Part shown: in pieces, positions 48,120 through 61,019 of the stretch
Numbering within the stretch: the stretch's first letter is position 1
How the letters are laid out: each line of letters starts with the position of its first letter
From: Intestinibacter bartlettii
GTDB lineage: Bacteria > Bacillota > Clostridia > Peptostreptococcales > Peptostreptococcaceae
DNA length: 64,000 nucleotides
Assembly: GCA_025148965.1 (NCBI GenBank)
Contig: CP102273.1
Coordinates: 620,001-684,000 of the forward strand
Direction of reading: 5' to 3'
The notes under the pieces: model-generated
Told to the model about the DNA's origin: nothing
Databases searched by the model: none
Seen by the model: only the letters and a program-made list of their open reading frames with translations
Program-made: the position numbers and the translations under genes

Positions 48120-49898
48120 ATGGAAAGACAAAAGATAGAAAATCAATATAAATGGACAATTGATGAAATGTATCCTAGTGAATCAGATTTAAATAAAGAC
48201 ATAGACAAAGTAAAAGAATTAATAGATAAACTAGCTAGTTATAAGGGAAAATTAGCAGAATCAAAATCTAATTTATATGAAGCATTACATACTTCAGAAG
48301 ATGCGGGCAGAATACTAGAAAAACTATATGTATATACACATATGAAAAGCCATGAAGATACTCGAATAAATGATAATCAAGGAAAAGCAACTAAAATAGA
48401 CATGCTATCAACTGAATTATCAATGGCAACATCATATATGGTACCTGAAATAATAAGTATGGATGAAGCTAAATTAAATGAGTATTTACAAGATGAAAAA
48501 TTATCTTTCTATAAAAAATATGTAGATGAAATATTAAGAGTTAAACCTCATACTTTAAGTGAAAGAGAAGAAGAAATTTTAGCAGCAGCATCAGATTTAA
48601 CTGCTATACCAGAAAACGTATACGATATGATGTCTTATGCAGATATGCAATTCCCAGAAATAGAAGATGAAGAAGGCAAAAAAGTAAAATTAACTCATGC
48701 TAATTTCTCATTATTTTTAAAAAGTAAAGATAGAAGAGTTAGAAAAGATGCATTCGAAGGATTATACTCAGTTTATGAACAATATAGAAATACATTTGCA
48801 TCAACTCTTTATGGTGGTGTAAAATCAGAAATTTTCTATGCTAAAATGAGAAAATATGAAAGTGCATTACAAGGTTCTTTATTTAATGATGATATAAGTG
48901 TAGATGTATATGAAAACTTAATTAAATCAGTAAGCGAAAATATACCTGCATTAGATAAATATATAGATCTTAAAAAGAAATTTTTAGGACTAGATGAAAT
49001 TCATATGTATGATTTATATGTTCCTTTAACAGGTGATTTTGATATGAAAATTACATATGAAGAAGCAAAAGAAATAATATTAGAAGCTTTAAAACCAATG
49101 GGAGAAGAATATTTATCTCATATAAAAGATGCATTTGAAAATGGGTGGATAGATGTATACGAAAATGAAGGAAAACAAGGTGGGGCTTATTCATGGGGAT
49201 GCTATGATTCAAAATCATATATACTTATGAATTATCATGATGACTTAAATTCACTATTTACATTAATTCATGAATTAGGACATTCTATGCACAGTACTTA
49301 TTCTAAATCTACACAAGATTATTTATATTCATCATATAAGATATTTGTTGCAGAAGTTGCATCAACATTAAATGAATTACTTTTAATAAATTATTTACTT
49401 AAAAAATCAAATTCTAAAGAAGAAAAAATATACTTACTAAATTACTATTTAGAACAATTTAGAACAACAGTGTATAGACAAACTATGTTTGCAGAATTTG
49501 AAAAAATCGTACACGAAACTGTTGAAGGTGGAGAGCCATTAACAGCAGAAGGATTCACAAATATATATTATAAATTAAATGAAAAATACTATGGAAAATC
49601 TTGCGTTGTCGATGAGCAAATAGGACTTGAATGGGCTAGGATACCTCATTTCTATTCAAACTTCTATGTTTATAAATATGCAACAGGATTTTCAGCAGCA
49701 AGTGCATTAAGTAAACAAATACTTGAAGAAGGCGAAACTGCTGTTGCAAGATATAAAGAATTCTTAAAGAGCGGTGGTTCTGATTATCCACTTAATCAAT
49801 TAAGAGCTGCAGGTGTAGATATGGAAAAGAAAGAATCAGTAGATGAGGCATTAAGTGTATTTGCTGATTTAGTAGATGAATTAGAAAAAGAATTATAA
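48120..49898 (+). CDS. pepF: Oligoendopeptidase F
   Basis: Cytosolic M3-family zinc peptidase that cleaves peptides of about 7-17 residues. The HExxH site is LIHELGHSMHSTYS near residue 390, followed by the third-ligand Glu in FVAEVASTLNE. At 592 residues it has family length. An upstream in-frame ATG at 48087 overlaps the ribosome site; ATG 48120 follows AAAGGAGACGAAAT. It is a single gene, followed by a perfect 17-bp hairpin. Confidence 0.95.
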   Translation: MERQKIENQYKWTIDEMYPSESDLNKDIDKVKELIDKLASYKGKLAESKSNLYEALHTSEDAGRILEKLYVYTHMKSHEDTRINDNQGKATKIDMLSTELSMATSYMVPEIISMDEAKLNEYLQDEKLSFYKKYVDEILRVKPHTLSEREEEILAAASDLTAIPENVYDMMSYADMQFPEIEDEEGKKVKLTHANFSLFLKSKDRRVRKDAFEGLYSVYEQYRNTFASTLYGGVKSEIFYAKMRKYESALQGSLFNDDISVDVYENLIKSVSENIPALDKYIDLKKKFLGLDEIHMYDLYVPLTGDFDMKITYEEAKEIILEALKPMGEEYLSHIKDAFENGWIDVYENEGKQGGAYSWGCYDSKSYILMNYHDDLNSLFTLIHELGHSMHSTYSKSTQDYLYSSYKIFVAEVASTLNELLLINYLLKKSNSKEEKIYLLNYYLEQFRTTVYRQTMFAEFEKIVHETVEGGEPLTAEGFTNIYYKLNEKYYGKSCVVDEQIGLEWARIPHFYSNFYVYKYATGFSAASALSKQILEEGETAVARYKEFLKSGGSDYPLNQLRAAGVDMEKKESVDEALSVFADLVDELEKEL

Positions 49899-49907
49899 AT
49901 AGATTTT

Positions 49908-49956
49908 ATAGGAAATTATATTGATATATACTTATTAGGTCAATATAATTTCCTAT
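49908..49956 (+). terminator. Perfect 17-bp inverted repeat after pepF
   Basis: ATAGGAAATTATATTGA (49908-49924) pairs perfectly with 49940-49956 around a 15-base loop. No T tract follows, so it may protect the 3' end or terminate weakly. Confidence 0.5.
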
Positions 49957-50095
49957 ATGCTATAAAAATATAAAATTATAAGTTATAATTATATTAATAG
50001 ATTAATTATTAGGCAATCTAAAAATTTACTTGGCAGAGATTAAAAATCTATTTTGAATAAAATTTTAATCTAAAAGCAAAGGAGTTAGTATTATT

Positions 50096-50752
50096 ATGAC
50101 GAATGAAGATATAGTTTTAAGTATAGGAACTTTAAAAGAGTATACTTCTGGAATGATAAAAAGGTGTCAAGATGCAGTGACATTATCTGTTGACAGCATG
50201 GTTAATAAAAATTTAGAACAAGCTGAAAAAATTATGGAAAGCGATGATGATATCGACTTACTTAGAGAGTACATAAGAGATAGAAGTATAGAGTTAATGG
50301 CATCAAAACACCCAATGACAAAAGACTTAAAATATATATGTGTATTATCTGATATTTCTACAGAACTAGAGAGAATAGGAGACTATGCAGTAAATATATG
50401 CAAAGAAACTATTGCAATAGGAGAAGATGAATACATAAAAGAATTAATAGATATACCTAAAATGTCTGATATGTGTTCACAAATGCTTGGAGATTTAAAT
50501 AATGCATTTTTAGAAGAAGATGCTGAATTGGCATATGAAATTGCATTGAGAGACAAGGAATTAGATAGATTATATTTACAAATAAGAGATGATTCTCTAA
50601 AAGCTATGCACAGAAATCCAGAAGATAATATCAATCAAGGAGTCAGACTTCTATTTGTAGGACGTTACTTAGAACGAATAGGAGATCATATAACAAATAT
50701 ATGTGAAAAAATAATTTATGCTAAAAAGGGAACTATGGTTGAGATAGGATAA
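50096..50752 (+). CDS. phoU: Phosphate signalling protein PhoU
   Basis: The 218-residue helical protein has two PhoU repeats with the metal-binding motifs STELERIGDYAVNICKE and GRYLERIGDHITNICEK. PhoU normally couples the Pst transporter to the PhoR sensor and keeps phosphate genes off when phosphate is sufficient. No pst genes adjoin it here, so it acts at a distance. ATG follows AAAGGAG. Confidence 0.93.
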   Translation: MTNEDIVLSIGTLKEYTSGMIKRCQDAVTLSVDSMVNKNLEQAEKIMESDDDIDLLREYIRDRSIELMASKHPMTKDLKYICVLSDISTELERIGDYAVNICKETIAIGEDEYIKELIDIPKMSDMCSQMLGDLNNAFLEEDAELAYEIALRDKELDRLYLQIRDDSLKAMHRNPEDNINQGVRLLFVGRYLERIGDHITNICEKIIYAKKGTMVEIG

Positions 50753-50781
50753 GAGCATAAGTTTATAAGTATATCGGTTTT

Positions 50782-50827
50782 AATAAGGCTTACATTAAAA
50801 ACTTTAAATGTAAGCCTTATTTTTTTG
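50782..50827 (+). terminator. Terminator after phoU
   Basis: AATAAGGCTTACATT pairs with AATGTAAGCCTTATT around a ten-base loop, followed by TTTTTT. Confidence 0.9.
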
Positions 50828-52501
<1,674 letters not shown>

Positions 52502-52551
52502 TAACATAACCCACTTTTAAGTTATTTTTTAATATAAATGAAATTTGAGTA

Positions 52552-52602
52552 AAAAGAGGAGTTATAGGATAAATTAAAGTTTATTCTATGGCTCTTTTTT
52601 TG
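52552..52602 (+). terminator. Terminator between the two gdh genes
   Basis: AAAGAGG-AGTTATAGGATAAA pairs with TTTATTCTATGGCTCTTT with small mismatches, then a T run. It makes the second gdh copy a separate unit. Confidence 0.7.
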
Positions 52603-52648
52603 GGGAATATAATAATCTTTAAACATAAAAATAAAAAAATATGTAAAA

Positions 52649-54088
<1,440 letters not shown>

Positions 54089-54117
54089 TATAAATTCAAT
54101 GTATAAAAAAAAGTAGA

Positions 54118-54147
54118 TTGACAATAATAAAGTATATTAGATATAAT
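54118..54147 (+). promoter_or_regulatory. Strong promoter of the valS T-box leader
   Basis: A perfect TTGACA (54118-54123), 18 bases and a perfect TATAAT (54142-54147); the transcript would begin near 54154, just before stem I of the T-box. Confidence 0.8.
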
Positions 54148-54164
54148 AAAAATTAATTAATAAA

Positions 54165-54417
54165 TAAAAAGACTGAGAAAAAGAGGAGTACGTAAATACT
54201 GCTAACAGAGAGGAAAATCAATTGCTGAAAGATTTTTCTAGATAAGATTTATGGAAAGTAGCTTTGGAGTTGCTAAACTGAAATAGTAGTAAGTTTAGAC
54301 GGTGAGAATCGTTAAATCTATTGAGAGTTAAGATATAATTTTAATACAATATATCTTAAAATTAAGGTGGTAACGCGAGCTTTTCGTCCTTAGATGGGAT
54401 GAAAGGCTCTTTTTTAT
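54165..54417 (+). promoter_or_regulatory. T-box riboswitch controlling valS
   Basis: The ~250-base leader has the hallmarks of a T-box that senses uncharged tRNA. Stem I includes AGAGAGG and GCTGAAAG elements, with a likely valine specifier GTA at 54258-54260 in GGAAAGTAGC. The conserved T-box AAGGTGGTAACGCG (54364-54377) carries the tRNA-acceptor binding bulge. The competing terminator GAGCTTTTCGTCC / GGGATGAAAGGCTC plus T run lies at 54377-54416. Low charged tRNA-Val would favour antitermination and valS expression. Confidence 0.92.
54377..54417 (+). terminator. T-box regulated terminator
   Basis: GAGC-TTTTCGTCC pairs with GGGATGAAAGGCTC, followed by TTTTTT; mutually exclusive with the antiterminator formed by the T-box sequence. 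Confidence 0.88.
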
Positions 54418-54549
54418 TTAAAATCATCTTATTTATTAACTTAAACTTTAAATAGTTTTAAATATAGGTTTAATTAATAATAATTATGACACCAAGCTAA
54501 GCAAACAAGGGTTGAAAGAACTTTAATATAAAATTTTAAGGAGGAAAAG

Positions 54550-57219
54550 ATGACTAAAGCAAATTTATCAAAAACTTATAATCCAAAAGACTTTGAACAA
54601 AGATTATATCAAGAGTGGATGGATAAAGGTTATTTCAAATCAAGTCCAAATCCAGATAAAAAACCATTCTGTATAGTTTTACCACCACCAAATATAACAG
54701 GACAACTTCATATGGGGCATGCACTTGACCATACTTTACAAGATGTTCTTATAAGATGGAAACGTATGGATGGATATGAAGCATTATGGCAACCAGGAAC
54801 TGACCATGCTTCTATAGCAACTGAAGTTAAAGTTGTTGAAAAAATAAGAAAAGAAGAAGGAAAATCTAAATATGAATTAGGAAGAGAAGAATTCCTAAAA
54901 AGAGCTATGGATTGGAAAGATGAGTACGGTAGAGTTATAGTTGACCAAATGAAACAATTAGGTTCTTCTTGTGACTGGGATAGAGAAAGATTCACAATGG
55001 ACCAAGGTTGTAACGAAGCTGTTACAGAGTTCTTCGTAAAATTATATGAAAAAGGTCATATATATAGAGGAAACAGAATAATCAACTGGTGTCCAGACTG
55101 TAAAACTACTTTATCAGATGCAGAAGTAGAACACGAAGAAAAAGACGGTAACTTCTATCATGTTAAATACTATCTAAAAGATAGCGATCAATATTTAGAA
55201 GTAGCTACTACTAGACCTGAAACAATGTTAGGAGATACTGGTATAGCTGTTAACCCAAATGATGAAAGATACAAAGATATAGTTGGTAAAGTTGCAATAC
55301 TTCCAATAGTAGGAAGAGAACTTCCAATAGTTGCTGACGATTATGTTGATATGGAATTCGGAACTGGTGTTGTTAAAATGACTCCAGCTCATGACCCTAA
55401 CGACTTCGGTGTTGGTCAAAGACACAACTTAGAGCAAATCAACGTAATGAACGAAGACGGTTCTATGAACGATCTTTGCGGAAAATACGCAGGAATGGAC
55501 AGATACGAATGTAGAAAAGAACTTATAAAAGATTTAGAAGAAGAAGGATTCTTAATCAAAATAGTTCCTCATCCACATGCTGTTGGTACTTGCTACAGAT
55601 GTCACACAGTAGTTGAACCAAGATTATCTGAACAATGGTTCGTTAAAATGGATGAATTAGCAAAACCTGCTATAGATATATTAAAAAATGAAGAATTAAA
55701 ATTCGTTCCAGAAAGATATGGAACAGGAACTTACCTACAATGGTTAGAAAACATCAGAGACTGGTGTATATCTAGACAGTTATGGTGGGGTCACCAAATA
55801 CCAGCATACTACTGTCAAGAATGTGGAGAAGTAGTTGTTGCTAAAGAAGCTCCACACAAATGTGAAAAATGTGGATGCACTGAATTCAAACAAGATGAAG
55901 ACGTACTAGATACTTGGTTCTCATCTGCTTTATGGCCATTCTCAACATTAGGTTGGCCACATAACACTGAAGAATTAGAATACTACTATCCAACTAACGT
56001 ACTTGTTACAGGATACGATATAATATTCTTCTGGGTTGTAAGAATGGCATTTGCAGGTATGTTCTGCATGAATGAAACTCCATTCGAACACGTTTTAATC
56101 CACGGATTAGTTAGAGACTCTCAAGGTAGAAAAATGAGTAAATCTCTTGGAAATGGTATAAATCCATTAGAAGTAATAGATGAATACGGTGCAGATGCAT
56201 TAAGATTCATGTTAATAACAGGAAACTCTCCAGGAAATGACATGAGATTCTACTTTGAAAGAGTTGAAGCATCAAGAAACTTCGCAAATAAATTATGGAA
56301 TGCATCAAGATTCATATTCATGAACATAGATGATGAAATAATGAACGGAGTAACAAGAGAATCTGTAGAAGCTAACTTCACATTAGCAGATAAATGGATA
56401 ATATCTAGAGCTAATAGAGTAGCTAAAGAAGTTACAGAAAACATGGATAAATTCGATTTAGGTATAGCAGCAACAAAAGTTGAAGACTTCGCTTGGTCTG
56501 AATTCTGTGATTGGTATATAGAAATAGTTAAACCAAGATTATACGGTGAAGACAAAGAAGCTAAACAAACTGCTTTATATGTATTAACTTACGTATTAGA
56601 AAAAATACTTAAATTATTACATCCATACATGCCATTCATAACAGAAGAAATCTACTCTTGTCTACCAACAGTAGAAGGAAGCATAATGGTTTCTGAATGG
56701 CCACACTACAAAGAAGAAGACAACATGGCACAAGATGAGGCTATGATGGAACTTGCTATGGACGGTATAAGAAACATAAGAAATGCAAGAGCTGAAATGG
56801 ATGTTCCACCATCAAAGAAAGCTAAAGTTATAATAATACCAACTGAAGAAAAATTACCTGCTATAGAAGCTGGTAAAGATTACTTTGTAACATTAGCATC
56901 TGCTTCAGAAGTTCAAATACAAATGACTGAAGAAAATGTACCAGAAGATGCTGTAAGTGTTGTTATAGAAGGCGCTAAAATATTCATACCACTTGATGAA
57001 TTAGTAGACTTCAGCAAGGAATTAGATAGATTAAACAAAGAAAAAGCTAAAATAGAAAGCGAAATAAAAAGAGTTAACGGAAAATTATCTAACCAAGGCT
57101 TCTTAGCTAAGGCTCCAGAAAAATTAGTTAACGAAGAAAAAGCTAAAAAAGAAAAGTATGAAGAAATGCTTAAATCAGTATTAGAAAGATTAGAAAGCAT
57201 CGAAGCTAAAATAAAATAA
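54550..57219 (+). CDS. valS: Valyl-tRNA synthetase
   Basis: Charges tRNA-Val and edits mischarged threonine. The 889-residue class I enzyme has the HIGH-type motif HMGH at residues 54-57, the editing domain with [12 protein letters not shown], zinc Cys pairs (CPDCKTT; CYRCH; CQECG...CEKCGC), KMSKS near 527 ([10 protein letters not shown]) and a C-terminal coiled coil ([16 protein letters not shown]). It starts at ATG after AAGGAGGAAAAG and is controlled by the upstream T-box. Confidence 0.98.
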   Translation: MTKANLSKTYNPKDFEQRLYQEWMDKGYFKSSPNPDKKPFCIVLPPPNITGQLHMGHALDHTLQDVLIRWKRMDGYEALWQPGTDHASIATEVKVVEKIRKEEGKSKYELGREEFLKRAMDWKDEYGRVIVDQMKQLGSSCDWDRERFTMDQGCNEAVTEFFVKLYEKGHIYRGNRIINWCPDCKTTLSDAEVEHEEKDGNFYHVKYYLKDSDQYLEVATTRPETMLGDTGIAVNPNDERYKDIVGKVAILPIVGRELPIVADDYVDMEFGTGVVKMTPAHDPNDFGVGQRHNLEQINVMNEDGSMNDLCGKYAGMDRYECRKELIKDLEEEGFLIKIVPHPHAVGTCYRCHTVVEPRLSEQWFVKMDELAKPAIDILKNEELKFVPERYGTGTYLQWLENIRDWCISRQLWWGHQIPAYYCQECGEVVVAKEAPHKCEKCGCTEFKQDEDVLDTWFSSALWPFSTLGWPHNTEELEYYYPTNVLVTGYDIIFFWVVRMAFAGMFCMNETPFEHVLIHGLVRDSQGRKMSKSLGNGINPLEVIDEYGADALRFMLITGNSPGNDMRFYFERVEASRNFANKLWNASRFIFMNIDDEIMNGVTRESVEANFTLADKWIISRANRVAKEVTENMDKFDLGIAATKVEDFAWSEFCDWYIEIVKPRLYGEDKEAKQTALYVLTYVLEKILKLLHPYMPFITEEIYSCLPTVEGSIMVSEWPHYKEEDNMAQDEAMMELAMDGIRNIRNARAEMDVPPSKKAKVIIIPTEEKLPAIEAGKDYFVTLASASEVQIQMTEENVPEDAVSVVIEGAKIFIPLDELVDFSKELDRLNKEKAKIESEIKRVNGKLSNQGFLAKAPEKLVNEEKAKKEKYEEMLKSVLERLESIEAKIK

Positions 57220-57234
57220 TTTTAGAATAATTTA

Positions 57235-57281
57235 AAAAGGCAGCTATCGTAAAGTACAATTTACGAAGGCTGTCTTTTTTA
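57235..57281 (+). terminator. Terminator after valS
   Basis: AAAGGCAGC..TCGTAAA pairs with TTTACGA.GGCTGTCTTT, followed by TTTTAG; a further ~215 bases before folC are AT-rich with no gene seen. Confidence 0.8.
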
Positions 57282-57505
57282 GTTAAAAATATAAAAAAAT
57301 AATGATACTCTAGAAGAATATTTAAATAAAAATTAAGGTAATTTATGAATATATAAAAAAGTATTTTTATGTAGATTTTAACATGAATTCATGTCCAAAA
57401 GATGGAAATATATTATAATATATAATATGAGTAATGTATACTGAGTTATTATATAATATAAAACGTAAGTTACAATTAATAATATTAATTTAAGAAAGGA
57501 GAGCT

Positions 57506-58828
57506 ATCAAGAAAAACTTTTTGATAGTAATACAGACGTTGAATTACCAAGAATCATTAAAATTCATAGAAGAATCTCATAAATTTGGGATTAGATTAGG
57601 ACTTGAAAACTCATTGAAATTACTTGAGTTATTAGGAAATCCACAAGACAAATTAAAAATAATACATGTTGCAGGAACTAATGGAAAAGGTTCAGTATGT
57701 TCATTTATTGCTAACTCATTACATGCACAAGGATATAAAGTTGGACTTTATACATCTCCATACTTAGAAAAATTCACAGAAAGAATAAGAATAAACGGAG
57801 AAAATATACCAGAAGAAGATGTTGCTAGAATAGTAACATTAATGAGAGAAAAAATAGAACAAATGGTGAAAGAAGGATTCTCTTATCCAACTGAATTCGA
57901 AATAGAAACTGCTATGGCATTTTACTACTATTGGGAACAAGGAGTTGACTATGTTGCATTAGAAGTAGGTCTAGGTGGTAGATATGATGCAACTAATGTT
58001 ATAAAAGACTCTCTTGCAAGTGTAATAGTTTCTTTAAGTTTAGACCATATAGGAATATTAGGCGATACTTTAGGAAAAATAGCTTACGAAAAAGCTGGTA
58101 TAATAAAACCTAATGGACTAACTATATCTTATAAACAAAAAGAAGAAGCAGCAGAAGTTATAAAAGACGTTTGTAAAGAACAAAATTCTGAGTACATAGA
58201 AGTAGATTTTGATTCAATAAATGTTAAAAAATCTGATGTATCATCTCAAATATTTGACTGCACAATAGACGGTGAAAAATTTGAAGATATGGAAATACAA
58301 TTAATAGGCGACCACCAAGTTAATAATGCCGTTTTAGCACTTACTGTATTAAAAGCAATAAGAGATAAACGTGGGGTTGAATTAAGTAATGAAGCTATTA
58401 AAAAAGGATTCCATGATACTAAATGGCCAGGAAGAATCGAAAAAATAAAAGATAATCCTGTATTTATAATAGATGGTGCTCATAATGAAGATGGAGCTAG
58501 ATCACTTACAAATGCTTTAGAAAAGAACTTCAAAGGTAAAAAATTGACTTTCTTAATAGGAATGTTAGCAGATAAAGATATAGATTCTGTTTTAGATTTA
58601 TTAATGGACAAGTTCGAAAAAGTTGTAACAACTACTCCAGATAGCGATAGAGCGATAAGTTGTGAAGAGTTAAAAGCTAAAATTGAAAAATACGGAAAAG
58701 AAGTTATTGCTATACCTAAGATAGAAGATGCTGTACAATATGTGCTTGATCATGCAGAAAAAGATGAAGTAATAATTGCAGCAGGTTCACTATATATGAT
58801 AGGACATATAAGAAGTATAGTTAAATAA
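57506..58828 (+). CDS. folC: Folylpolyglutamate / dihydrofolate synthase
   Basis: Adds glutamate to folates and dihydropteroate. The Mur-ligase-type protein has VAGTNGKGSVCSFIA (ATP loop), YTSPYLEKFTERI, EVGLGGRYDATNV, DHIGILGDTLGKIAYEKAGI and FIIDGAHNEDGARSL. The start is uncertain. The ribosome site AAAGGAG (57495-57501) best serves the in-frame ATC at 57506, while TTG 57521 is 19 bases away and TTG 57539, which matches the family start LNYQE, has none. I annotate from ATC 57506 with low confidence in that end. The gene follows valS, a common arrangement in clostridia. Confidence 0.93.
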   Translation: MKKNFLIVIQTLNYQESLKFIEESHKFGIRLGLENSLKLLELLGNPQDKLKIIHVAGTNGKGSVCSFIANSLHAQGYKVGLYTSPYLEKFTERIRINGENIPEEDVARIVTLMREKIEQMVKEGFSYPTEFEIETAMAFYYYWEQGVDYVALEVGLGGRYDATNVIKDSLASVIVSLSLDHIGILGDTLGKIAYEKAGIIKPNGLTISYKQKEEAAEVIKDVCKEQNSEYIEVDFDSINVKKSDVSSQIFDCTIDGEKFEDMEIQLIGDHQVNNAVLALTVLKAIRDKRGVELSNEAIKKGFHDTKWPGRIEKIKDNPVFIIDGAHNEDGARSLTNALEKNFKGKKLTFLIGMLADKDIDSVLDLLMDKFEKVVTTTPDSDRAISCEELKAKIEKYGKEVIAIPKIEDAVQYVLDHAEKDEVIIAAGSLYMIGHIRSIVK

Positions 58829-58847
58829 AAAGATATTATTAAAAATA

Positions 58848-58905
58848 AGAAAGAGAGTTATAGAGCATATAAAAAGTTGTTTTATGACTTTCTTTTTTAT
58901 TTTTA
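58848..58905 (+). terminator. Probable terminator after folC
   Basis: AAGAAAG...GTTATA pairs with TTATGAC..TTTCTT, imperfectly, and ends in TTTTTTATTTTT. Confidence 0.5.
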
Positions 58906-58924
58906 CTTTACATATATTAGATAA

Positions 58925-58953
58925 AAAGGGACAAGCACCAGGTTATAATTTCC
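58925..58953 (+). repeat. Possible remnant of a dispersed GGGACA-GCACC repeat
   Basis: AAAGGGACAAGCACCAGG recalls the GGGACAGGCACC motif seen as dispersed intergenic repeats near Y1-type transposases in many bacteria. A weaker relative (CACCAGGTATACATTGCC) stands at 46220-46237. No transposase is in the window. Confidence 0.25.
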
Positions 58954-59004
58954 GAAAAAAATTAATATATTTATTGTAGTATAGTTTGAGAAAGGAGGGA
59001 GGAT

Positions 59005-59871
59005 TTGAAGATATATATTTCTAATTATTTGTCACATAGCATAAGTATCATTAATTACGAAACTCTTGAAACAGAGAGAGAAATTATATTAAATAATAAT
59101 ATTTATCCGCATCATTTTTGTGTAGATAAAGAGGAAAATAAAATATTTATACCAAGTTTAATAAATGGAACACTTTATGCGGTTGATATTATTAGTGGAA
59201 AAATTTTAGACTCTATATCTGTCGGAGGAAGCTTAAGTCAAATTTTTATACATGAAGATGAATTATTCGTATCTAATGAGGATACAAACAGCATTTATAT
59301 AATTAATAAATATACGTTAGAACCAGTAACAATGATTAGCGTGGATGATATGCCACATGGGTTTAGTTATCATGAGAAAAATAAGCGATTATATGTACCG
59401 TGTATAAACTCAATAGTTTGCATAGATATAGAAAATAAATCAATTTATAAAAAGATAGATACTGATTTTAAAGCTTGGCATTTAGAAATAGATGAAAAAA
59501 AAGAAGAAATATATGTATCAACATTAGATGGGAAGTTAGTAATATTAAAAGAAGAAGATTTAGAAATAGTAAATACATTTTATGAACTTTTATTACCTGT
59601 TCAGATAAAATTTAATTACTCTGATAATAGAGTATATATAAGTGATTTAGGATACAATCAAATTAAGATTCTAGATTATAAATTAGGAAAATACATAGGA
59701 AAAATAAAAATAAATGGTATTCCACAAGGACTAGAAATATCTAATGATTATAGTAGGCTATTTGTATCAGATACAGAAAATAGTGAAATAAAAGTATTTG
59801 ATACAAAAACAAATCAACTGATGAAGGCTATTCACGTAGGAAAAGAGCCTACAACAATAGTTTGTTTGTAG
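59005..59871 (+). CDS. YVTN/YncE-type beta-propeller protein
   Basis: The 288-residue protein starts at TTG six bases after GGAGGGAGGA and has no signal peptide. It consists of about six to seven ~40-residue repeats of propeller type (each with a pattern such as KRLYVPCINSIVCIDIENKS or SRLFVSDTENSEIKVFDT). Propellers of this kind bind ligands or partners; many are surface or envelope proteins, but here no export signal is seen. The last codons overlap a terminator stem. Function unknown. Confidence 0.83.
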   Translation: MKIYISNYLSHSISIINYETLETEREIILNNNIYPHHFCVDKEENKIFIPSLINGTLYAVDIISGKILDSISVGGSLSQIFIHEDELFVSNEDTNSIYIINKYTLEPVTMISVDDMPHGFSYHEKNKRLYVPCINSIVCIDIENKSIYKKIDTDFKAWHLEIDEKKEEIYVSTLDGKLVILKEEDLEIVNTFYELLLPVQIKFNYSDNRVYISDLGYNQIKILDYKLGKYIGKIKINGIPQGLEISNDYSRLFVSDTENSEIKVFDTKTNQLMKAIHVGKEPTTIVCL

Positions 59872-59883
59872 GCTACTTTTTAT
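59846..59883. terminator. Terminator overlapping the 3' end of the propeller gene
   Basis: AGCCTACAA (59846-59854) and TTGTAGGCT (59865-59873) pair with a ten-base loop. The left arm encodes the last residues of the propeller protein and the right arm contains its TAG stop. TACTTTTTA follows on the plus strand. The convergent DUF4364 gene ends at 59873, so the hairpin can serve both directions. Confidence 0.75.
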
Positions 59884-60409
59884 ATGTAGTAAGTAAATTT
59901 ATTACTTCGGCATACATATGAGAAGCATTCTTTTTCCAGTTATTACAAATATGATTTGCTTGTTTTTCAGAAGAAACATTTAAGTTTAAATCAATTAAAT
60001 TACTCTGATTTTCAATTACTCTAAGATTTACGATGAATTCATTTTCGCTTTGCTTAACAAAACTAGATTTTACCTGGGTTTCAGCTAATAAACTTTCTTT
60101 ATTTAATTTTATATAGTGATCTACCTTATTAGCTGAATCTATTGGAATTTTAAGCATAAGAGATTCCAATGTTTCAAGTCCCTTTTGAGTTAGACAATAA
60201 TACTCCTTATCAGAGTCCTTATATATCTTTAAAAATTTTGATTCCATAAGTTGAGATAAAAGTTGTTGCAACGAGAAGTAATTCATCATTTCAGTTTCTA
60301 AAACAACTTGAGTGATTTGAGAGTTTGTCAAATCCATTTTAATTTTATATAAAATATATAAGATTAAAAGTTTGTGGTAAGCTGTTTCTTCAGATGAATT
60401 TTCAAACAT
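59873..60409 (-). CDS. DUF4364 winged-helix regulator-like protein
   Basis: The 178-residue protein opens with a winged-helix segment (KLLILYILYKIKMDLTNSQI, then LSQLMESKFLKIYKDSDKEY and LTQKGLETLESL). This fits the DUF4364 family of clostridia, predicted DNA-binding proteins without a known target. ATG 60418 is in frame but touches the GGAGG; ATG 60409 has the right spacing. It lies between a convergent terminator and the spore-protein gene. Confidence 0.82.
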   Translation of the reverse strand: MFENSSEETAYHKLLILYILYKIKMDLTNSQITQVVLETEMMNYFSLQQLLSQLMESKFLKIYKDSDKEYYCLTQKGLETLESLMLKIPIDSANKVDHYIKLNKESLLAETQVKSSFVKQSENEFIVNLRVIENQSNLIDLNLNVSSEKQANHICNNWKKNASHMYAEVINLLTTYKK

Positions 60410-60529
60410 ATTTATCATCCTCCACTAAACTATTATAATAATATATTAAACTAAAATATAGAAAAATAAAAGGTATAAATCATTAAATTTGAAAAGATTT
60501 TATTTTTTAGAAGAGAGATTTTTTGTGAT

Positions 60530-60611
60530 AAAAAGGCTACCCATAAGGTAGCCTTCTGTTTGTTTATCCACCTAAAAGTTTTTAGGGGATTTTAATACTC
60601 AAGTATTAAAA
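60530..60611 (-). terminator. Terminator region of the SASP gene, three hairpins
   Basis: On the minus strand, downstream of the SASP stop, follow TTTTAATACT/AGTATTAAAA (60590-60611), CCTAAAA/TTTTAGG-type (60571-60586), and the strong AAGGCTACC/GGTAGCCTT stem (60533-60555) ending in TTTTT. The last is a typical terminator. Confidence 0.8.
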
Positions 60612-60623
60612 TTTACTATTATA

Positions 60624-60830
60624 CTATTTTCCAGCCATTTGTTTTTCAGCCATTTCAACTAATTTTTTAGTCATGTAGCCACCAACATAGCCATTTTGTC
60701 TTGCAGTTAAATTACCTTTATCAACTGCGTCATAGTTAGCCATACCTAATTCGTTAGCTATTTCTAGTTTCATTTGGTTTAATGCAGCTTTAGCCTCAGG
60801 AACAACTTGTCTGTTATTAGAATTTGCCAT
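60624..60830 (-). CDS. Alpha/beta-type small acid-soluble spore protein
   Basis: The 68-residue protein has both family motifs: KLEIANELGMANYDAVDKGN around the germination protease site (ELGM|A) and TARQNGYVGGYMTKKLVEMA. These proteins coat spore DNA and protect it, then are degraded on germination. ATG follows AAGGAGGAA on the minus strand. It is monocistronic, expected to be made in the forespore under sigma-G. It shows that the organism makes spores. Confidence 0.96.
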   Translation of the reverse strand: MANSNNRQVVPEAKAALNQMKLEIANELGMANYDAVDKGNLTARQNGYVGGYMTKKLVEMAEKQMAGK

Positions 60831-61019
60831 AGTAAATTCCTCCTTAAGTTAATCAACATTCATTTAATGTTGTTACTTATAATTTCTCCAAATCGAAATA
60901 TTATATTCTAAAAAAAAATGGAAGAAAAGTTATTTTATTATTATAAATTAAAAAATTAGTTATTTTTTATTAGGTATAAAAATAAAGTTTTAATATAGGA
61001 AGATTGGAGGAGGATTGAT

